Source: an uncultured Archangium sp.
GTDB lineage: Bacteria; Myxococcota; Myxococcia; Myxococcales; Myxococcaceae
NCBI GenBank assembly: GCA_946479335.1
Contig: CAMLFP010000163.1
Location: forward strand, 1-11,552
Length of the DNA stretch: 11,552 nt
Reading direction: 5' to 3'
Made by a program: the position numbers and the translations under genes. The notes beneath the pieces were generated by a model. That model saw only the letters and a list, made by a program, of their open reading frames with translations, ran no database searches and was not told the origin of the DNA. Shown here piece after piece: positions 7,490 to 11,552 of the stretch; position 1 is the first letter of the stretch; each line of letters opens with the position of its first letter.

Positions 7490-7891
7490 CTACAGCCCGG
7501 CGTCGGTGGCGACGTGCTGCGCGGCGCGGTCGACGGCGCGCTGCACCTCGCGGCACTCGAGCATCGACCACTCGCGCTTCTGCCGCTCGAGCACCGCCTC
7601 AACCTCCGCGGGAGGGATGCCGTCGGCGAGCAGCTGCTTCTTCAGCGCCTCCAGCTCACGCGCCAGCACCTCACCGCGGGCGCAGGAGAGCGCGGCTTCA
7701 TCGAAGCGCCGGCACTCGCTGACCCACGCCGCGCCGAGGCGCTCCTTCGCGTTCGGCACGCGCGCGAAGAATGGCGGCTTGCCGTCGCGAAACTCGTGCG
7801 CTTCGAGCGCGCTCCACACGCGCGGCCAGAGCTGCTCACACGAGGGCTTCGGAGGTACCGCGAGCACCAGCGCGAGCGCCACCCACGTCAC
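7490..7891 (-). CDS. Small exported four-cysteine protein, unknown function
   Basis: 133 aa, not recognised. Its GTG start (7891) directly abuts the TGA of the upstream lipoprotein gene (TGAGTG), so it is probably made by re-initiating ribosomes. A short hydrophobic N-terminus (MTWVALALVLAVPP) looks like a signal peptide, although it lacks basic residues. The rest is mostly helical and charged, with cysteines at 18, 60, 70 and 113 (spacings of 41, 9 and 42 residues); this near-symmetric layout suggests two disulfides holding a helical hairpin. The segment about 74-108 (VLARELEALKKQLL) may form a coiled coil. It ends the receptor operon and converges with the vWA gene. A real gene is supported by its tight coupling and protein-like composition. 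Confidence 0.72.
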   Translation of the reverse strand: MTWVALALVLAVPPKPSCEQLWPRVWSALEAHEFRDGKPPFFARVPNAKERLGAAWVSECRRFDEAALSCARGEVLARELEALKKQLLADGIPPAEVEAVLERQKREWSMLECREVQRAVDRAAQHVATDAGL

Positions 7892-8794
7892 TCAGCGCAC
7901 CGTCTCCGACCAGGTCGCCACGCCCTTGGGCGTGAGGTCCCACGCGTCGACGACGGGGAGCGACGCGGCTTCGTCAGCGACGGGTTGCCAGTCGACCTGA
8001 TCAACGATGGCGCTCTTCTTCTCGCGCGCGCCGGTGATTTCACCCAGCACCACCACCGTGTCGTAGCGGGCGTAGCGCTCGTCATTCCCGGGGATGCGCA
8101 CGAGGAAGTACAGCCCGCGCGGCTCGCGCTGCTCCATGAAGTGGTTCTGGATGTTGTAGTAGTCGACGGTCTGGCCGCGCAGCACCACGGTGGGCACGAA
8201 CTCCTCGACCACCATCCACGTCGCGTCGGGGTCGATGCGCGCCTTCAGCACCCGGCCCTGCCACAGCGCGAGCCGGCCGCGCGCCTGTTCACCGAGCGCG
8301 GTGGCCACGCGCAGGTCGACGTCGCTCTTGCCGAAGTAGCCGCCGAGCCACTTCGACCAGCCTGCGAGGTCACTCCGCGGCGCCGAGAGCGACGAGGTGG
8401 CGATGCGCGCGATCCACGCGCGGGCCCACGGGTACTCGCGGAGGCGCTCGACGTGCTTGAGCTGCGAGAACGCCTGGATGTTGGCGCCGCCGTTGGCCCA
8501 CTCGGGGAGCAGGGTCTTCGCCTTCGCCTCGTCTCCGGTGGCGAGCGCGTCTTCGAGGTCGGCCTGGAGGAACTCGCGGTGGGTATTCGTCCGCAGCGCG
8601 GCGGCGGCCTCCGGCTCGTTCGCGTCGAGGCACTTGAGCGCCTCGTTGCGCAGCGTCAGGCGCTCCTCTCTCGGCAGCTTCGCGCGGTCTTCGAAGCGCG
8701 ACATCACCCCATCGCACGCCGTGGTCTTCGTCTGCACCGTGCGCGTCGTCGCGCAGCCCACCAGCATCACCACCACCACCATCGCTCTGTTCAT
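7892..8794 (-). CDS. Lipoprotein with Slp-like C-terminal domain
   Basis: 300 aa. The N-terminus MNRAMVVVVMLVGC is a lipoprotein signal with lipobox LVGC (Cys14). Residues 20-165 are mainly helical (Arg/Glu/Leu-rich, with Cys27 and Cys55). Residues about 175-290 resemble the Slp outer-membrane lipoprotein fold in order of motifs: LWQGRVLKA, a VVEEF strand, GLYFLVRIPG, YDTVVVLGEITG and a final WDLTPKG. The match is by eye and the Slp link is tentative; the long N-terminal part is not typical of Slp. ATG 8794 is preferred over ATG 8782 (Met5), which would leave no basic residue before the hydrophobic core, but no Shine-Dalgarno site is visible for either. The gene lies 31 bases after the preceding lipoprotein gene and abuts the next gene, so it sits mid-operon. 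Confidence 0.78.
   Translation of the reverse strand: MNRAMVVVVMLVGCATTRTVQTKTTACDGVMSRFEDRAKLPREERLTLRNEALKCLDANEPEAAAALRTNTHREFLQADLEDALATGDEAKAKTLLPEWANGGANIQAFSQLKHVERLREYPWARAWIARIATSSLSAPRSDLAGWSKWLGGYFGKSDVDLRVATALGEQARGRLALWQGRVLKARIDPDATWMVVEEFVPTVVLRGQTVDYYNIQNHFMEQREPRGLYFLVRIPGNDERYARYDTVVVLGEITGAREKKSAIVDQVDWQPVADEAASLPVVDAWDLTPKGVATWSETVR
8765..8782 (-). repeat. GTG triplet run in a lipoprotein signal peptide
   Basis: Four GTG codons flanked by ATG codons (Met5 and Met10) encode the hydrophobic core of the lipoprotein signal. A triplet tract can gain or lose units without a frameshift, changing signal length. At only four units it may be stable. Confidence 0.5.
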
Positions 8795-8825
8795 GGGGCG
8801 GCAGTTCAGCGCAAACCGCGCCGCC

Positions 8826-10067
8826 TCACCACACCGAGATCTCCTCGATGCGCAGCGCAGACGTGGTGAGCCGCAGCGCAGCCACCGGCGCCGCGGCGGT
8901 CAGCGGAAGCGCGAGGTACGTCGGCGGGAACTCGAACGTACCGCCGTCGCGCAGCACCGGCGCGCCATCGAAGTCATGGAGGAAGGTGCCGCTCGCCAGC
9001 AGCCCGCCGAAGCCCGGCTGCGGGCCGACACCTCCACCGTCAGCGCTGAAGGCGGAGACGATGATGCCGTCGGGAAGCGGCGTGAGGTCACCGGGCAGCG
9101 CCGTCACCACGCCGCGCAACACCAGCAGCGTCGGCGAGAGCGGCTGCGGGAAACGCAGCGTGAGCACCGAAGTGTCCGGGAACGCTGCGGGCGCCAGCAC
9201 GCCGTCGGTGAACGGGCACACGTCGTAGCCGTCGCAGCTCGCCCCGCGGCTGGGCGGCGGCTGCGCCGGGCCGTCGAGGAAGAGCGTGTCTCCCGACGTC
9301 GCCGTGACCGTGGGCGTCCACACCGTGCGCAGGTCGGCATTGAAGGCGTCGATGACCTGCGACGCCCGCGCGTACCGGCCCGTGGCGCGCGCGGTGACGG
9401 CGCCGAACTCCGAGGTGATGCGCGGGTCGGCGTTCAGCGGCAGGAGCTGCAGGTGCAGCTGCTCGTCGACGATGACGGAGTCACCCTGCCGCCACTGAAC
9501 CACGCCGTCGGCTCCGACCAGCTCCACCGAGTGGCGCGCGAAGAAGGCCGTGTCGCCCTGCGCCCAGAACGCGATGGGCGTGACGTGGAAGTTCGTCGAG
9601 CTCACGAAGCCGCCATCCGCGCTCAGCTCCACGTCGTGGATGGTCGCGAGCTGCGCGTGCCAGTCGGGGAGCAACGGCAGCGAGACCTGGTCGTCGACGC
9701 GCTGGGTGACGACGTGCGCTTCGGTGCCGCTCGCGTACGTCGTCGCCGCGCGGAAACAGAAGTTGAAGCCGGTGCTCAACGACTGCGCCTGCGCGCGGAA
9801 GATTTCGAACGAGTAGCCGCCGTCGGCGTCGGCGTCGGTCTGCTTGAAGTCGACGAAGTCGTCGCTGCACGCCTCGGCCATCGCCTGTGGCGCGCGCTGC
9901 AACGCCACGCGCTGGCCCGGGGTGGAGACCGTCCCGCGCAGCGGGAAGATGTCGTCGGGGTTGAGGCAGCTGGTGAGCAACACGGCGACGAGAACCGCAA
10001 TTCGGCCCTCACCCCAACCCTCTCCCGCGCGCGGGAGAGGGGGCTTTCGCTTCGTGCGCATCATCAT
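8826..10067 (-). CDS. Lipoprotein coupled to TonB receptor, carboxypeptidase-regulatory-like N-domain
   Basis: 413 aa from ATG 10067. The open frame continues upstream to 10316, but that part lies in another frame of the receptor gene and is Arg-rich noise. Three ATG codons in a row begin the protein, the first sharing one base with the receptor stop (TGATG), and an AAGGTGG site lies seven bases upstream. A long n-region (1-22) contains PLPRAGEGWGEG, encoded by a palindromic repeat; a hydrophobic core (23-31) and lipobox LTSC (Cys34) follow, so it should be a lipoprotein. Residues about 40-125 (LRGTVSTPGQ, DADADGGYSFEIF) resemble a carboxypeptidase-regulatory-like beta-sandwich. The C-terminal part (about 290-413) is beta-rich and may be a jelly-roll. 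Cysteines also occur at 67, 104, 278 and 284. No enzyme motif is seen; it probably works at the outer membrane with the receptor. Confidence 0.82.
   Translation of the reverse strand: MMMRTKRKPPLPRAGEGWGEGRIAVLVAVLLTSCLNPDDIFPLRGTVSTPGQRVALQRAPQAMAEACSDDFVDFKQTDADADGGYSFEIFRAQAQSLSTGFNFCFRAATTYASGTEAHVVTQRVDDQVSLPLLPDWHAQLATIHDVELSADGGFVSSTNFHVTPIAFWAQGDTAFFARHSVELVGADGVVQWRQGDSVIVDEQLHLQLLPLNADPRITSEFGAVTARATGRYARASQVIDAFNADLRTVWTPTVTATSGDTLFLDGPAQPPPSRGASCDGYDVCPFTDGVLAPAAFPDTSVLTLRFPQPLSPTLLVLRGVVTALPGDLTPLPDGIIVSAFSADGGGVGPQPGFGGLLASGTFLHDFDGAPVLRDGGTFEFPPTYLALPLTAAAPVAALRLTTSALRIEEISVW
10006..10043. repeat. Dispersed-type palindromic repeat inside a signal-peptide coding region
   Basis: A perfect 24-bp palindrome (half-site CCCTCTCCCGCG, 10018-10029, mirrored to 10041) is preceded on the plus strand by CCCTCACCCCAA. 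This arrangement is the familiar intergenic repeat that, when translated, yields PLPRAGEGWGEG or LTPTLSR peptides in many proteobacterial genomes. Here it is read in frame as residues about 9-21 of the lipoprotein. Family recognition is from memory; copy number in this genome is unknown. Confidence 0.7.
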
Positions 10068-11552
10068 CAGTACACCACCTTCACGCCGACGGTCGGCAAC
10101 ACGATGGGCGCGCCCTGCTGCGTCTTCACCGGCGCGTGCGTGGCGTCGTCGTAGCCGTAGGTGAAGCCGTAAACCTCCGGCCGGCCGATGACGTTGAAGA
10201 CGTCGACGAACACGTCGATGCTGAACTCGTTCAAGGTGATGGTCTTCGACACGCGCACGTCGAGCCGCGCGAAGGGCGTCAGCCGGTTCACCTGATCCAA
10301 CGGCGCGAGGCTCCACAACTGCTTGCCGGTGACCGGGTCGGTGACGAGGCGCTGCGTGCGCGAGCTGAACTCGCCCGACTCGGGCCGCCCGGAGTTCAAG
10401 TGGAACGTCGCGCCCACCTTGATGCCGAACGGCAGCTGGTAGCCGGCGGTGACGTTGAGCGAGTGCGTCTGGTCGAAGGCGAAGGGCACCAGCGCGGTGG
10501 CCTCGCTCACCTGCGATTGATCATCGTTGTACACCGCGAAGTGCCGCACCCGTTCGCTGCGCGAGAGCGTGTACGAGAGCCACCCGAAGAAGCGGCCCGC
10601 CGCCGGGAGGCGCACCATCAGCTCCAGCCCGTACGCGCGGCCCCAGCGGCTGCCGTTGTAGCGGTCGTCGAGCGAGGAGATGCCGGTGACGAACTCCGAG
10701 AGGCTGCGCTCGCGCACCTGGAACATGTGGTTCAAGAAGAAGTCGGCCGACACCTCGACGTCGAAGGGCAGCTTCGCCTGCGCGCCGACGCTGAACTGCC
10801 CGACGCGGTGCAGGCCATCGCGCATCGCCGCGATGTCGGAGACCGGCAGCGAGATGAGCAACATCGGCGCCTGGTTCGCCAACGCGAAGCCGCCGCGCAG
10901 CAGGAGCCGGTTCATCGGGCGCACGCGCACGTCGAGCCGCGGCTCCACGGTGCCCAGCGTGAGGTCCTTGATGTGCCAGGTGTCGACGCGCACGCCGGCC
11001 ACCACGTCGATGGGGTCGGAGAAGTAACCCAGCTCCGCGTAGTACCCGGTGAAGACGCCCAGCACGTGCGGCTGCCGCAGCACCGCGCCGCCCGCGCCGA
11101 TGCCGTTGGTGACCTCCGCCGACGAGTCCTGCCGCTCGGTGTCGAAGCCCACTTTCAGCTGCAGGTTCTTCCCCAACTCGACGCGGTAGCTGCCGCGCGT
11201 GGTCCAGATGAAGCGGTTCATCAGGAAGCTGCCGACGCGCTCGCCGTCCTGTTCGCCGTAGAGGCCCATCGTCTCCCAGCCGACGTTGGAGCCCAGCTCC
11301 AGCACGCCGGGCCCCAGCGGCACCTGCCCGCGCAGGTCGAGGCGATGGAAGCGCGAGGTGAGGAAGACCGACGGCTGGCCCGCGTTCGTGTTGCGCGCGC
11401 CGACGAGGTCGCTGGAGCCGAACGCCAGCAACCGCACGTTGCCGCTCCCGACCTTCTGCTCGATGCGGGCCTGGTAGTCCCACGACGAGAGCTCCGGTTT
11501 GATGCCCTCGCCGAACGCGCCCGTGCCGCCCAGCGCGGAGAGCAGCCACTGC
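10067..11552 (-). CDS. TonB-dependent receptor, beta-barrel part (5' end beyond window)
   Basis: The frame is open from the right edge to TGA 10069-10067, giving 494 residues of the C-terminal part. An internal GTG at 11437 is not a real start, because coding continues upstream without a break (QWLLSALGGTGAFGEGIKPE). The sequence shows alternating amphipathic strands with aromatic girdles, for example YQARIEQKV, FLTSRFHRLDLRGQV, SYRVELGKNLQLKVGFD, VEPRLDVRVRPMNRLLLRGG, FGWLSYTLSRSER, HSLNVTAGYQLPFG and ARLDVRVSKTI. It ends in Tyr (VGVKVVY), the C-terminal aromatic signal for outer-membrane barrel insertion. The plug domain and TonB box are outside the window, so the class rests on the barrel only. 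Such receptors import siderophores, vitamins or glycans using TonB energy; the substrate here is unknown. It leads a four-gene minus-strand operon with at least one coupled lipoprotein. Confidence 0.87.
   Translation of the reverse strand, partial: QWLLSALGGTGAFGEGIKPELSSWDYQARIEQKVGSGNVRLLAFGSSDLVGARNTNAGQPSVFLTSRFHRLDLRGQVPLGPGVLELGSNVGWETMGLYGEQDGERVGSFLMNRFIWTTRGSYRVELGKNLQLKVGFDTERQDSSAEVTNGIGAGGAVLRQPHVLGVFTGYYAELGYFSDPIDVVAGVRVDTWHIKDLTLGTVEPRLDVRVRPMNRLLLRGGFALANQAPMLLISLPVSDIAAMRDGLHRVGQFSVGAQAKLPFDVEVSADFFLNHMFQVRERSLSEFVTGISSLDDRYNGSRWGRAYGLELMVRLPAAGRFFGWLSYTLSRSERVRHFAVYNDDQSQVSEATALVPFAFDQTHSLNVTAGYQLPFGIKVGATFHLNSGRPESGEFSSRTQRLVTDPVTGKQLWSLAPLDQVNRLTPFARLDVRVSKTITLNEFSIDVFVDVFNVIGRPEVYGFTYGYDDATHAPVKTQQGAPIVLPTVGVKVVY
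10075..10081 (-). promoter_or_regulatory. Ribosome binding site of the receptor-linked lipoprotein
   Basis: AAGGTGG, inside the last codons of the receptor gene, lies seven bases before ATG 10067. It supports that start rather than the upstream open frame. Confidence 0.5.

Noticed and set aside
10018..10041. Palindrome as a transcription terminator between receptor and lipoprotein genes
   Set aside because: It lies inside the lipoprotein coding region and has no T-run; terminating there would silence the operon.
8397..10154. 585-codon and similar long plus-strand open frames (also 7175-8869) over the receptor operon
   Set aside because: They lie antisense to genes with signal peptides, lipoboxes and coupled starts, and show Arg-rich shadow composition.
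10068..10316. N-terminal extension of the receptor-linked lipoprotein frame
   Set aside because: It overlaps the receptor's coding end and would bury the signal peptide; ATG 10067 with AAGGTGG upstream fits better.

Overview
The window is very GC-rich and gene-dense, with codons ending mostly in G or C. Several genes encode exported proteins and lipoproteins with Asp/Ala/Gly-rich stretches (DADADGG, SADGGG, ADAG). A TonB-dependent receptor, an Slp-like lipoprotein and BatA/DUF58 proteins point to a Gram-negative (diderm) bacterium. The overall style suggests Myxococcota (deltaproteobacterial lineage); that assignment is inferred from style, not from a marker gene. There are no RNA genes, CRISPR arrays or transposase genes. 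The longest gap between genes is 110 bases.

Layout. Left block, all on the minus strand (read from about 4833 down to 1): an FKBP-type prolyl isomerase lipoprotein, a DUF58 von Willebrand A (vWA) protein, a BatA-type membrane vWA protein (DUF58 stop and BatA start overlap as GTGA), then a secreted right-handed beta-helix protein cut off by the left edge. Centre, plus strand, diverging from the FKBP gene across 110 bases: a six-helix membrane class III adenylate cyclase, followed 12 to 15 bases later by a membrane-anchored periplasmic vWA protein with eight cysteines after its anchor. Right block, minus strand, entering from the right edge: a TonB-dependent receptor (N-terminus missing), a lipoprotein overlapping it by one base, a second lipoprotein with an Slp-like C-terminal part, and a small four-cysteine exported protein whose start abuts the previous stop. 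This block converges on the vWA gene with only 23 bases between stop codons.

How the genes may work together. Nearly every product is predicted to act in the envelope. The FKBP-DUF58-BatA run looks like an envelope-maintenance operon of the MoxR/Bat kind, but no MoxR ATPase is present in the window. The TonB receptor block looks like a four-gene outer-membrane uptake or surface assembly unit with unknown substrate. The cyclase and its vWA neighbour look like a co-transcribed signalling pair.

Most notable details: a palindromic dispersed-type repeat lies inside, and in frame with, the signal peptide region of the receptor-linked lipoprotein; codon choice switches sharply inside the beta-helix gene; and the BatA protein has a degenerate metal site next to a DUF58 partner with an intact one.
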